From: Actinoplanes sp. DH11
GTDB lineage: Bacteria; Actinomycetota; Actinomycetes; Mycobacteriales; Micromonosporaceae
Direction of reading: 5' to 3'
Length of the DNA: 64,000 nt
Assembly (NCBI RefSeq): GCF_020873875.1
Contig: NZ_JAHWGU010000008.1
Coordinates: forward strand, 186,001-250,000
The notes below the pieces were generated by a model that did not search any database, was not told the origin of the DNA, and was given only the letters and a program-made list of their open reading frames with translations. Below are positions 17,017-27,300 of the stretch, in pieces. Both the position numbers and the translations under genes were made by a program. How positions within the stretch are numbered: position 1 is the first letter of the stretch; each line of letters begins with the position of its first letter.

Positions 17017-20000
17017 CTACAGCGGCCGGCCTTTTCGGTCGACTAACCCGGCCTTCCTAAGAGCGCTTTGCATACCTGGAGATAGGTCGCCCCAGCCACG
17101 AACATGACCATGCCAGATATCATTCGTACCGCCGTCCCGACTGCAACCGCAAGCCGCCTGTCGGGTTCGGTCCATAATTACGATCTCGCCATCCGAAACA
17201 CCGATCCTCCGGGGAGCCTGGCCGGGGCCTTCGGACGTCCACTCAATCGAATTTTCGAGGGCACCTTGACCATTGCTTGGCTCGGCGCTATTTGTTCCTC
17301 GCGAAGAACTCCTCGCAGTGGGGCCATGCTTCCCACCGGCTTCATAAATGCTCTTCCCGCAATTGTGGACGAGAACCGGGGTTTTGCCGGCGAGCACATA
17401 GTACGTATGGATGTCGGCAACGGTCAGGTCGAGCATCCGCTCACTGCCGGTGTGTGTGACCACGCCCGCGGCCCAGACACGCTTGGCGGTGGTAGACCGA
17501 AGCTCAGAACCGACTTGGAGGTCGTCGGCCGCTATCCAGGCGTCGTTGCTTTCGTCCCAGAACCGGTGTTCGACGGTGGTTTCGATCAGCAGACGTCTGC
17601 CGTTCGCGTCTACGACTTCTACATCGGCGAGCTCTGAATCAACGTGGTCGTGGAGGTCGGTCACGGGTTTGGCGACGGACTCCCCGGAGACAGGATCGGT
17701 GGCAAGAACCTCGTCCCCGACCCGCACGTCGCGGATCGGCTTGGTGCTGCCGTCTGCCATCAGGACTGGGGTATCAGGATCGAAGCTGTGGCAGGATTTC
17801 TTGGATTTCGACGACCCGCGACCTGTCAGGGAGCCGCCGGGTCCCTCGCCTCCGATTCCGAAATCCTCGGTGGCGAGCCGGAGAAGGTTGGGCGTCGAGG
17901 TCATCGCATCGATCTCCGAGCCGCACCCGCCCTCACCGTGGCAGACGTCTTTCAGCATTTTGGTGAAGTTGTAGGGCAGGAAGTCCTCGGGGTCTTCGCG
18001 ACAGAAGCCGTTCGAGGAGCAGAACAGGTAGCGATACGCGGACCAGAAGCGTTTGATGATGCGGTTCTGCTTCTCCACACCCAGGTGCGCGCGCAGGATA
18101 ATTTTCTTGTACAGAACCTGCTGCCCGTCGCAGGTCGCGTGGCAGCTGTCCTTCGCCTTCTCGCGCGCCTTGCCCTTGCCTCCGGTGACGCCGCCGCCAC
18201 CGCTCGGCGTCTTGCTTTCATCGTCGGTGTTCGGCTCGTCGAAGTAGTCGTCTTCGGTCTCGTGTCCGTCGCAGGCGCCGCCGTTGCCGGGGGCGCAACC
18301 GGGCCGGTCCGGGTCCTGTCGTCCGAGGCCGGAGGGGTCTGAGTAGGTGATCGGGTTACTGCCGGCGTAGGTGTAGCCGCCGAGTTGCGTGGGGTCGTTG
18401 CTGAACAGAAGCGGGTCGATGCTGATGAATCGGCCGATGGCGGGGTCGTACTTGCGGGCACCGACGTCGGTGTAGCCGGTGTGGGTGTTCTTGGGTGCGC
18501 CGAGGTAGCCGCGGGTCATGTCCGGCCACATGGTGGTGTTGGCGCTGGAGCGTGGTTCGCCGTATGGCTTGAATTGCTGGCGGGACACCTTCTGGGTGGT
18601 GGTGTCCATGGACAGGGTGGCGGTGCCGTGCGGGTCGTTGATCAGGTAGTGGGTGCCGCCGCCGGGCAGGGTGGATCGCATGGCGATCGCTGATCCGGTG
18701 CCGCCGTGAGCGTAGGTGCGGACCGCGCCGAGCAGGACTGCGGTTGCCGCGGACGTGTCGACGACGATCTCGGTGTCGCCAGCGAAGAGAGTGGTGCGGC
18801 CGGGGTCGCGGCGGATGAGCTGGTTGCCGTCGGCGTCGTACAGGTACTTGGTGACTGTCGTACTGCTGCCGCTGGTGGAGACCTGCGCCAGCTGGCCTTC
18901 GTCGTTCCAGGTCAGGGACTGGTTGTTGTTCTTGCCGGTGGTCCGGGTCAGCAGGTTGCCGGAGACGTCGTACACGTTCTTGGCGGGGTCGCTGCCGCCC
19001 AATGTCTCGGTAAGTGTGTGTGGCTGGCGACCGGTGGTGTTGCAGCCGGTGGTGCAGCCGTACTTGTAGCTGGTGGTGACGTCCTGTCCGCCGTTGGTGG
19101 AGTGGTCTACCAGCTCGGTGCGGTTGCCGACGGTGTCGTAGTCGAAGCTCTGCCAGTAGGCGCCGGTGGCGGTGGCGACGTCGGCGGCCGCTGGCTTGAG
19201 GGTGGCGGGGCTGGGGCAGGCGCTGGTCGCGGTCCAGGCGTTGACGAGCCGGGCGAGCGCGTCGTAGCGGTAACACTGGTTGTCGGTGACGGCGTTGCCG
19301 CTTTCGGTCTGGCGGTTGGTGACCGACAGTGGGTTGCCGGCGTCGTCGTAGGTGTAGCTGAGTTCGTCAACGAGCGGTCCGGGCGCCTGGTACCGGTGCG
19401 TTGCTTGTTTGCTCAGTCGTAGCGTGTGTTCTTCGTAGGTGTAGAGCGTCTCGGCCTGGTTGGTGGTGTCACCGCGGGTGACGTGCGAGGGCTGGCCGAA
19501 GTCGGTGTAGACGGTGTCGGCGATGTATAGCTCGGCACCGGCGGTCTTGGTCGGGGTGCCGATCTTGCTGCGGGTGTAGGTGATGGCCTCGCCGGGCAGG
19601 GTGCCGACGGCCGGGTCGGTCTGCTGGGCGAGCATTTCGGTGTTCGGGGTGTATTTGAACGTCGTGGAGTACGACGTCGGGAGCGGGCGTTCGACACCGG
19701 GCAGCGTGATGGTCTGGCCCAGGGGGTTACCGAGGGTGGTGTACCCGGTGACCGCGACGGTGTAGGAGCCGCTGACACCGGAGACGAAACGCGACGACGA
19801 GCTCGGTTTGCCGATGCGCAGGGTGTCGTAGGTCCAAGCGGCGAGTTTGAAGTTGGCGGCAGGCTTGGAGGTGGAGAGCTTGCGGCCGATGAGGTCGTAG
19901 GTGTGGGTGAGCGTGGTGCCGCGGGCGTCCTTACTGGTGGTGATGTTGCCGGCATCGTCGTACCCGGTGTAGCTAGTGCCGGCGTCGGGGTCGGTTTTGG

Positions 20001-23000
20001 AGATCTCCCGGCCGCGGTGGTCGTAGCCGAAACCCCACTCCGAGCCGTCCGGTCCGGTGAAGGATGCGAGCTGCCCGATCTCGTTGTACTGGTATGCAAT
20101 GCTCTGGGTGGTGCCGCCGGAGGCGGTGAAGCCGCTGGTGATGCCGCCGGTCAGGGTGGGCCGGGTGGTGTAGTGCTTGAGCTGGGTGGTGTTGCCGCGG
20201 GCATCGACCGTTGTCGCGGTGGCGGTGCCGCCGGTCGGCGGCAGGACGATCGTGGTGTCGCCGGTGTACGCGGTGCGGGTACGCCAGGTCTGCTCGGTTC
20301 GGTGTTCCTCGCCGATCTCGGTGACCCGGCCGAGATGGTCGTACTCGGTGACCGTCACCGACGGGATGCTGACCTGCGAGAGCCGGTCACTGATCAACTC
20401 ATTGCGCGGGTCGCCGCCGATGGCGTACGCGTTGTTGGTGATGACGGTGCGGCCGTGGGAGTCGTACTGGGTGTCGTTGACGATGGTGCTGCCGTTCTCA
20501 CCGGTCTCCTGGGTCTCCAGGGGGCGCAGCAGTGCGTCGTAGAGCACTTTGCTGACGTGGTAGGCGGGCGCGTCGCCGACCTTCTCCGCTTCCAGCAGCG
20601 ACTTGGTGGTGACCACGGTAGGTGCCGTGGACGACAGTGCGTAGGTATAGGTCATGTTGGCGGGCGCACCCGCCACCTTGCTTTTGTTGGGTAGCCACAC
20701 CGCGGTGAGACGGCCGAGCGCGTCGTAGGTAAGGGAGGTGAGCGCTCCGGCGACGTCGGTCTTGGCGGTGGGAAGCTGCCGCACGGGGTTCATCGTGACC
20801 GTGGACAGCTGACAGTCCTTGCTGGTCTTGGTGACGGCCGAGCAGTTGACCCCCGCCGTGACCTGCGTGACGGTGGTGACGCTGGTGGGCAGCGCCCCGG
20901 CTGCCGGCACGTATCGGTTGTAGGTGCTCTGCGCGAGGCTGCTGTTGTCCGGCGCGGTCGATTTCGGCGTACGGGTGGTGGAGGTTATCCGGCCGTAGCT
21001 GTCGTAGGTCGTCGCCATGACGTCCACGAAGGCGGTGACCGTCGTACCACTGACAGCAGCGGACTGCTGGATCAGCGTGGGGTTTCCCCGCGCCGGGCGC
21101 GCCGGGTTCGCCTGGCCGTCGCCGTTGCGGGCGAAGGGATTGCCGTCGTACGAGGTGCGGGCGACCGCGGTCAGCATGCCGGACGGGCTGGCGCCGGCCT
21201 GGGCGCAGTCCTGATTCGTCGTGACGATTTCGGCCTGCACGACCAGGGTGGCGACACTGCCGTCGAGGTAGCGGGTGAAGGTGCACCGCGGCTGGTTGCC
21301 TTCAGCGCCAACCTCACCGCGGTCGACGCTCTGCACGGGCATGCCCGTGGTGCTCTGGCCGAGGGTGGTGTTGTAGAAGGTGGCCATCTCGGTCTTGCGA
21401 TAGCCGTAGGAGACCTTGCTGCGGGACACGACCTTCGCGGTCCGCACCATGCTGGCTTCGAGTTCGGGAAGCCCGGTCCGGGCACGCGACGCGGTCGGGC
21501 CAATCTTGGTAGGAACGGTGACGGTGCTGCGCTCGACCGTTTCACCGTCCGCGGTTGGGGTGACGCTTTCGAACAGCTGCCCGGCGTACTCGTTGACGTC
21601 CGGAACCGTGATCGTCTTGTCTGTGCTGACAAGAGCGGGTGCGGCTCGCTTCTTACCGCCGGGGAGCGTGTCCTCGTTCATGCCGCGGAAGTAGTAGTTC
21701 TTCGTGAGCGACTTGCGGTCGTAGATCTGGTTACCGTTGTTGCGGTGGGCGACGCCCGTGTCGCCGGTGATGACATGAACTTCGGGGTATCCGCGGAACT
21801 GGCCCCAGGTCCGGTGTTTGGCCTTGACGGTCTCGTTGTCGTCGTAGTGCCAGCCCGGGTCGCCGTGGTAGGTGTACTCGGTTGTTGTTTTCGGCTGCGT
21901 GCCGTCCTGGTAGTGGTTGTTCTCGTCGTAAGTGGTGACGGCGGTGACCGGATGCGTGTAGAACCACTCGAGCAGGGGCTCGGGCTGCGCTTCGGGGGTC
22001 CAGAACACCGGGAAGCAGGCGGTCGTGTTCGCGGCGGCGAAATCGCGTTTCACCTCGGCCGACGCGCTGTCGGCGGGCAGGCCGGCGCACGTCGGCGTCT
22101 TGTAGTCGATCACCGTTTGCGCGCCGGTCTCGGAGAAGACGCGGCCGATCCGGTTGAAGTAGTACCTGAGCGATCCGGTCACCCGCGCGACACGGTTGGC
22201 AAGTTGGACCGGGTCGAAGGTGACGGTGCCGGCCGACACGTTGGACCCGGCGCCGCCGAGCAGGTCCTGCCCGGTGCGTTCGATGGACTTGAGGAACAGG
22301 GTTGGCTGGTGGTCTCCGTTGTCCGGAAAGTCGTGAACGAGGTCGTAACGGTCGACCGGTTTAGGGACGCCGCCAACCCGTACCGTTGTGGTGATGGCTT
22401 TCAATGCCCGGCGCGACCAGAAACTGGGGGCGTGGTTGGTGCAGTCCTTGCCTGAGGTGCAGTTGAGGTCGATCGGGACATCCGGCCAGTAGGCCGGATT
22501 GGATACCGAGAACTGGTTCGCCGCGCAGGTGTTGCCGGCAGGCAGGCCGGCGATGCATCGTTCACCGGTCACGAAGGTGACCTGGTTCAGCGCTGGCGCC
22601 GAGTAGATCGTCGACGCGGTCAGGCCGTAGTCAATGCGCTTGAGCGTTCCACCGCGGATGTACGAGACCGCGGTGTTCTTCATGTTCGGACCGTAATAAC
22701 CGGTCTCGGGGTCGTAGTAGTACGCCATCGCATTGCCGTTGGGGTCAACGACGTAGTCGAGGTTGAACCGGTATCCCAGCGTGCAGGCGGTGTCGGCGAA
22801 CGTTCCGTCCGGGCATTCCGCAGCGCCGGCGCGGGCCTTGTAGACCGGAACGGTCCAGGCGGACTCGGTCTCTTCGGCTCCTGCGCTCCAGCCGGGGAGC
22901 CGGTTGAGTCCGAAGTAGTACTGCACCCCGCCTTCGGTGACGCGAAAAGCTTCCTTGTTCGTGGTGCCGTTGGTGGCGTTCGGCAAGCGTTCGATCTTGG

Positions 23001-24084
23001 TAGTGGAGCTGTCTTCGACGGGCCGCAACGTCGTCCCGTCGTGGACGATCGCCGTCGACTTGCCGTTCAGCGACAGGGTCAGGATCTGGCCGGCCCAGCA
23101 CAGATCGCCGCCGTACTTCGGGCCGCCGGTGCCCTCGATCTCCGTGCAGGCTCGGTACGTCCGCTCGATGTAGTTGTCGCCGCTGGTCCAACCGTCGCCA
23201 ATCCAAGAGGACTGGTTGTTCGTGCCGATCGTGCGCGCGTCCTGCGAGCTCGAGTCGTAGGACAGCGACAGGCTCGGTGCCACGCCGCCGAGCGGCTGGG
23301 GAACGTTGATCGGGTAGCTATAGGTGAACGCGCCGGTATTGCCGCCTGCCGACCAGGACCCGGACGGAGACAGGCTGGTGGCCGAGTAGTCGCCGCCTTC
23401 TCCACTGGTTCCGGATGTCGCGGCGAGAACCCTGACATCCGATGCGGCAGTCAAGGTGAGCTTGGCGCTCAGTGGCTCGCCGGGCTCGGTGACCACCGGC
23501 GATTGTGTCCGGCACTCGTCGCGTTCGGGAGTGCTCAGTGCGCAAGCAGGCAGGCCTACCAGGCGCAGCCGGGAGGCGTAGGCGCCGCCGTAGGCGTTGC
23601 TGAAGGTTGACGGGTCGATGTTGACGGTGACGTCACCGGAGCCTTGCTCGCTGCTCAGTGCGACCATCACGCCGCGCACACCTGCGGCCTTCGCGGTCTT
23701 TTGATCGATCGTGGACACCCGCACCTGTTGTGGCGCCTGGCCGTGCGCCGGGCGCGCGACCGAGACCGTGGAAGAACCGGCACGGGCCCGCTTGCCGACG
23801 GCTGGCAGCGTAACGGTGTCGTCGTTCGGTGCCGGCAACTCCGCCCGGGTTGACGGGTTGAATCGGGCGTACTTCTTGCGCAAGTTGACCGCCGGCTCGT
23901 TGCGCGGCTCGCCGAGTTGGACCCTCGGTATCTGCTGCGGGTCCGGGATCTTCGGGGCTGCTGCAGCCGGCTGACCTGCCAGCAGGCTGGTCAAAGCGGG
24001 CAAGAGGAGCAGGGTGAACGCGGCAGTGGCGATACGACGCCGGCCGTCTAACAGCCGTCCGTTGGCCCTGTTGCTGGGCAGCAT
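17017..24084 (-). CDS. RHS-repeat polymorphic toxin with Hint domain
   Basis: 2355 aa from ATG 24084, with GGGAGG 8 nt upstream; an upstream in-frame codon at 24210 lacks a signal peptide and is rejected. Residues 1-45 are a signal peptide (RRRIATAAFTLLLLPALTSL). A beta-rich region (about 250 on, GAFTYSYPINVPQPLGG) precedes many RHS/YD repeats (YDALGRLTAVW and similar). The RHS core ends near residue 1880 with ARKYDPAIGRFISIDPL. A Hint autoprotease domain (about 2098-2239) runs from CHSFDPDTPVLMADGS to PVLVHNC. The last 116 residues are the presumed toxin, with HGHVRGWGDLS and a late KAGLVDRKG; it may be an RNase- or Ntox-type domain, unassigned. The gene is followed directly by the immunity candidate. 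Confidence 0.9.
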   Translation of the reverse strand: MLPSNRANGRLLDGRRRIATAAFTLLLLPALTSLLAGQPAAAAPKIPDPQQIPRVQLGEPRNEPAVNLRKKYARFNPSTRAELPAPNDDTVTLPAVGKRARAGSSTVSVARPAHGQAPQQVRVSTIDQKTAKAAGVRGVMVALSSEQGSGDVTVNIDPSTFSNAYGGAYASRLRLVGLPACALSTPERDECRTQSPVVTEPGEPLSAKLTLTAASDVRVLAATSGTSGEGGDYSATSLSPSGSWSAGGNTGAFTYSYPINVPQPLGGVAPSLSLSYDSSSQDARTIGTNNQSSWIGDGWTSGDNYIERTYRACTEIEGTGGPKYGGDLCWAGQILTLSLNGKSTAIVHDGTTLRPVEDSSTTKIERLPNATNGTTNKEAFRVTEGGVQYYFGLNRLPGWSAGAEETESAWTVPVYKARAGAAECPDGTFADTACTLGYRFNLDYVVDPNGNAMAYYYDPETGYYGPNMKNTAVSYIRGGTLKRIDYGLTASTIYSAPALNQVTFVTGERCIAGLPAGNTCAANQFSVSNPAYWPDVPIDLNCTSGKDCTNHAPSFWSRRALKAITTTVRVGGVPKPVDRYDLVHDFPDNGDHQPTLFLKSIERTGQDLLGGAGSNVSAGTVTFDPVQLANRVARVTGSLRYYFNRIGRVFSETGAQTVIDYKTPTCAGLPADSASAEVKRDFAAANTTACFPVFWTPEAQPEPLLEWFYTHPVTAVTTYDENNHYQDGTQPKTTTEYTYHGDPGWHYDDNETVKAKHRTWGQFRGYPEVHVITGDTGVAHRNNGNQIYDRKSLTKNYYFRGMNEDTLPGGKKRAAPALVSTDKTITVPDVNEYAGQLFESVTPTADGETVERSTVTVPTKIGPTASRARTGLPELEASMVRTAKVVSRSKVSYGYRKTEMATFYNTTLGQSTTGMPVQSVDRGEVGAEGNQPRCTFTRYLDGSVATLVVQAEIVTTNQDCAQAGASPSGMLTAVARTSYDGNPFARNGDGQANPARPARGNPTLIQQSAAVSGTTVTAFVDVMATTYDSYGRITSTTRTPKSTAPDNSSLAQSTYNRYVPAAGALPTSVTTVTQVTAGVNCSAVTKTSKDCQLSTVTMNPVRQLPTAKTDVAGALTSLTYDALGRLTAVWLPNKSKVAGAPANMTYTYALSSTAPTVVTTKSLLEAEKVGDAPAYHVSKVLYDALLRPLETQETGENGSTIVNDTQYDSHGRTVITNNAYAIGGDPRNELISDRLSQVSIPSVTVTEYDHLGRVTEIGEEHRTEQTWRTRTAYTGDTTIVLPPTGGTATATTVDARGNTTQLKHYTTRPTLTGGITSGFTASGGTTQSIAYQYNEIGQLASFTGPDGSEWGFGYDHRGREISKTDPDAGTSYTGYDDAGNITTSKDARGTTLTHTYDLIGRKLSTSKPAANFKLAAWTYDTLRIGKPSSSSRFVSGVSGSYTVAVTGYTTLGNPLGQTITLPGVERPLPTSYSTTFKYTPNTEMLAQQTDPAVGTLPGEAITYTRSKIGTPTKTAGAELYIADTVYTDFGQPSHVTRGDTTNQAETLYTYEEHTLRLSKQATHRYQAPGPLVDELSYTYDDAGNPLSVTNRQTESGNAVTDNQCYRYDALARLVNAWTATSACPSPATLKPAAADVATATGAYWQSFDYDTVGNRTELVDHSTNGGQDVTTSYKYGCTTGCNTTGRQPHTLTETLGGSDPAKNVYDVSGNLLTRTTGKNNNQSLTWNDEGQLAQVSTSGSSTTVTKYLYDADGNQLIRRDPGRTTLFAGDTEIVVDTSAATAVLLGAVRTYAHGGTGSAIAMRSTLPGGGTHYLINDPHGTATLSMDTTTQKVSRQQFKPYGEPRSSANTTMWPDMTRGYLGAPKNTHTGYTDVGARKYDPAIGRFISIDPLLFSNDPTQLGGYTYAGSNPITYSDPSGLGRQDPDRPGCAPGNGGACDGHETEDDYFDEPNTDDESKTPSGGGGVTGGKGKAREKAKDSCHATCDGQQVLYKKIILRAHLGVEKQNRIIKRFWSAYRYLFCSSNGFCREDPEDFLPYNFTKMLKDVCHGEGGCGSEIDAMTSTPNLLRLATEDFGIGGEGPGGSLTGRGSSKSKKSCHSFDPDTPVLMADGSTKPIRDVRVGDEVLATDPVSGESVAKPVTDLHDHVDSELADVEVVDANGRRLLIETTVEHRFWDESNDAWIAADDLQVGSELRSTTAKRVWAAGVVTHTGSERMLDLTVADIHTYYVLAGKTPVLVHNCGKSIYEAGGKHGPTARSSSRGTNSAEPSNGQGALENSIEWTSEGPGQAPRRIGVSDGEIVIMDRTRQAACGCSRDGGTNDIWHGHVRGWGDLSPGMQSALRKAGLVDRKGRPL

Positions 24085-24379
24085 GAAACAGACCTCCCCG
24101 TGCGCACACCCGATCAGCGCGTCGTGACGCGCGTCGATGGATGAACCGATGCCGATCGATCTTGATCCCGGCGCGCACAGAGTACCGCCAAGATCGCATG
24201 CCGCGAACAATCGATGATCTTTTTCACCGCAAGATCGAGAATGGTAGGTACATCGATGGGCGAGACGGCACAGATCGGATATGTCCAGCAGGATCAGGGG
24301 TCGAGCTGGCGAGCTCGGACAGCCACAATGACCGCCACTGTTCCAAGATCACCGAAGTCAGAGGAAGGCCCAGGGCACC
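24085..24379. promoter_or_regulatory. Divergent promoter region of RHS and LamG genes
   Basis: A 295-bp space between two divergent giant genes. It must hold both promoters; GC drops around 24190-24270. I cannot assign exact boxes. Co-location implies joint control of the two secreted proteins. Confidence 0.4.
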
Positions 24380-27300
24380 ATGCCGTCACATCTAACGCGA
24401 CGGGGGCATCGTCGGCGATTGAGCACGGCGATCGCCGCGTTGCTCATCACCAGCACCGTCGGCATCGCACACCCGGCTCACGCCGAAACGCCGACTCCCG
24501 CACCGACCGTCCCTCCGGAAGCGCCCCCGATCATCGGTCAGCCGCCGCAGGACCTGGAAGGCGAGGAAGCTCCCGCCCCGAGGCCGGCCGACCCGGTCGG
24601 CAAGGCGCTCGACGAGGCCAAGAAGACAGGCGCGGCGGTGTCGATCCCGTCGATGACCGACGAATTCTCCACAACGGTCGCCACCCCTGACGGCTCCTTC
24701 TCCACGACCTACTCGGTCAGCCCTGAGCGGGTCAAAAAGGACGGCAACTGGGTCGACATCGACACCACTCTCGTCCGCAATGCCACCGGTGATTACGTGC
24801 CGAAGGCCGCGGCCGCCAACGTGACGTTTGGTGCCGGTGAGGACACCACCCTGGTGACTCTCAAGCGCGGAGGCAGCGCGCTGACATTCACCTGGGACTC
24901 CAAACTGCCGAAGCCGAGTATCAGCGGCGACACCGCCACGTACGCCGAAGTCCTTCCCGACGTGGACCTGCAGCTCACCGCGAACGCCACTGGCTACTCC
25001 TCCATCTTCGTGGTGAAGACGCGCAAAGCGGCCGCCGACCCCGAGGTGCAGGAGCTGACGCTCGGCCTGTCGGGCAAGAAAGTCAAGATCGCGCAGAGTA
25101 CGGCTGGTAGCGCCGAGGCTGTCGACACCCGGACCGGCGAGAAGGTTTTCCAGGCCAACGCCGCGTTGATGTGGGACAGCACGCCTGACCTAGACACATC
25201 CGCAGAAAACGCCGCGGCCTTGAAACCACTCGACAGCCCCAGGGATGCCCATGAGGCGGCGTCCAGCCTCGGCCGCAACCGCGCCGCGGTCAAGCTCGGC
25301 TTCAGCAAGGGCAAGCAGTCGCTGACTCTCGACAAGACGCTGCTGAACGCGGCAACAACCAAGTACCCCGTGTACGTCGATCCGGACTGGTCGGCTTACT
25401 TCGGCAATCAATCCGCCTGGGCACGGATTTCCAGTAACGGCTGGAACGTCTACAATTCGACGGCCACGACCGGCTCCTACAGTGCCCGGATCGGGCTCGA
25501 CGACTGGCCTGGCGGTGCTGGCGAACGCGCCCGCACCTATTACAAAATTAACACCTCGGGAATCAAGGGCGCGATCGTCAAGTCGGCGCATTTCAACGTC
25601 AAACACCGCTGGTCCGCCTCGTGCGCCAAGACGGCAGCGGTCGTGTACGCGACCGGCACGCCGGCCGGCTTCACCGACAAGACGCTGTACTGGGGCAAGG
25701 AGCCGCAACGTGGCTCGCTGCTCGACACCGAACTGGGCCAGGAACTTAAATGCGGCACGTCGAGTCCTGCAGCGAGCCCGGCAAGCTTCCCCTTCGACGT
25801 GACCAACCACATCAGGGACGCGGCCAAGAACAAATGGAACTCTGCCCATTTTCTGGTCGAGGCCAAGGACATGAGTGACAGAAATTCATGGAAGCAGCTC
25901 GGCTACAAGGGCGGCGCGAGTCTCTCCGTCCAGTACAGTTACCGTCCAACGCTGAACGCGGACGACAAGAAACAACATGTGTTCCCGTCCGTCAAGGACG
26001 ACAGCGGCAGGGTCATCACCACGTCACGGACTCCGACACTGAGGTGGCGGGCCACCAACAGGTTTCCCAACGGCACCGAACGAAATCTCATGGTCGACTA
26101 CCACATCGAAAATGTGGCCACCAAAAAACTCGTCACCTGGGGATATGGGCCGGGTGAAAACAAGTACAACAAGAACGGGTCCGACTGGCAAACTCCTGTA
26201 GCTCTGCCTGACGGCAACTATCGCTGGCGGGTCACCGCCAAGAATCAGGACGGATTGTGGGCACCGGCGTGGGGGCCGTACATGTACTTCACCGTCGATG
26301 CAACAGCGCCCGGTAGGCCGACTATTCGATCTACCCAGTTTCCCTCCGGAATGGTCGGGGACGCATATTCGGACAAAGGAAAGTTCGTTTTCGGAAACGA
26401 TCTGAAGAATAACGTCATCGGCTACCTCTTCAGCCTCGACGGCAATCTGGCCAACGTCACATCAGCAACAGCGACGCCGTGGGTGGCAGGCACCGCTATC
26501 AAGCGGGGAGTCGCCTACTACGCGAAAGCCGACAACAGTGACGGCACCGGTGCGGTGGTGATCAATGGAAGCGCCGCGCCTGTCTTTGCCCCGGGAACGG
26601 CGGGAGCGCATGCTCTGGTAGCCAAGGCTGTCGATCAAGCAGGTACCACCTCTCTGCAGACCACGTACGAGTTCATCGCCGGCACGAGCACCCCGGTCTA
26701 CGTCTACGGCGAGAAGTTGGTCTCCGGCTGGACGGCCACGAACACCGACGGGACCACTACGGTCGTTCCACCGTCTACCACGACCAGCACGACAGGCGAA
26801 CTCGTCGTGCAGTCCGGCGGCGCCACCTGGCCCTTCGTGACCAGGCAGGTGAAGTTCGCCAACAAGAGCACGACGAGCACGGTGCGGGCGAACGACACCG
26901 CCACGTTCTACTTCAATCTACCGCACATCGGTCTGTGGCAGCTTGGCGCGAACCTCACCACCGCCGCTGACTACGGGACCTACTCCTTAACGCTGGACAA
27001 GGGCAAGGCAACCGAAACGGAGCTGATCACCTTTGACGCCTACAGCTCCCGCGTCAGCACGACCTACCGCAACCTGGGCATTCCCAAAGATGCCGACGAA
27101 ACCCCCCTGGTGCTCGACCAGGGCCTGCACACTCTCACCTTGAAGGTGACTGGAAAGAATCCAAGTGCGGTCGGCTATCAAGCCGGCATCGACGTCCTGC
27201 GGCTGGCCCCCACGCTGACATGCGCGATCAACGACACTCGCGGCTGTCTCAACAACAAGGCCATCAGCAAGTTCACGGCGGGCACCACCCCCACTGTGAC

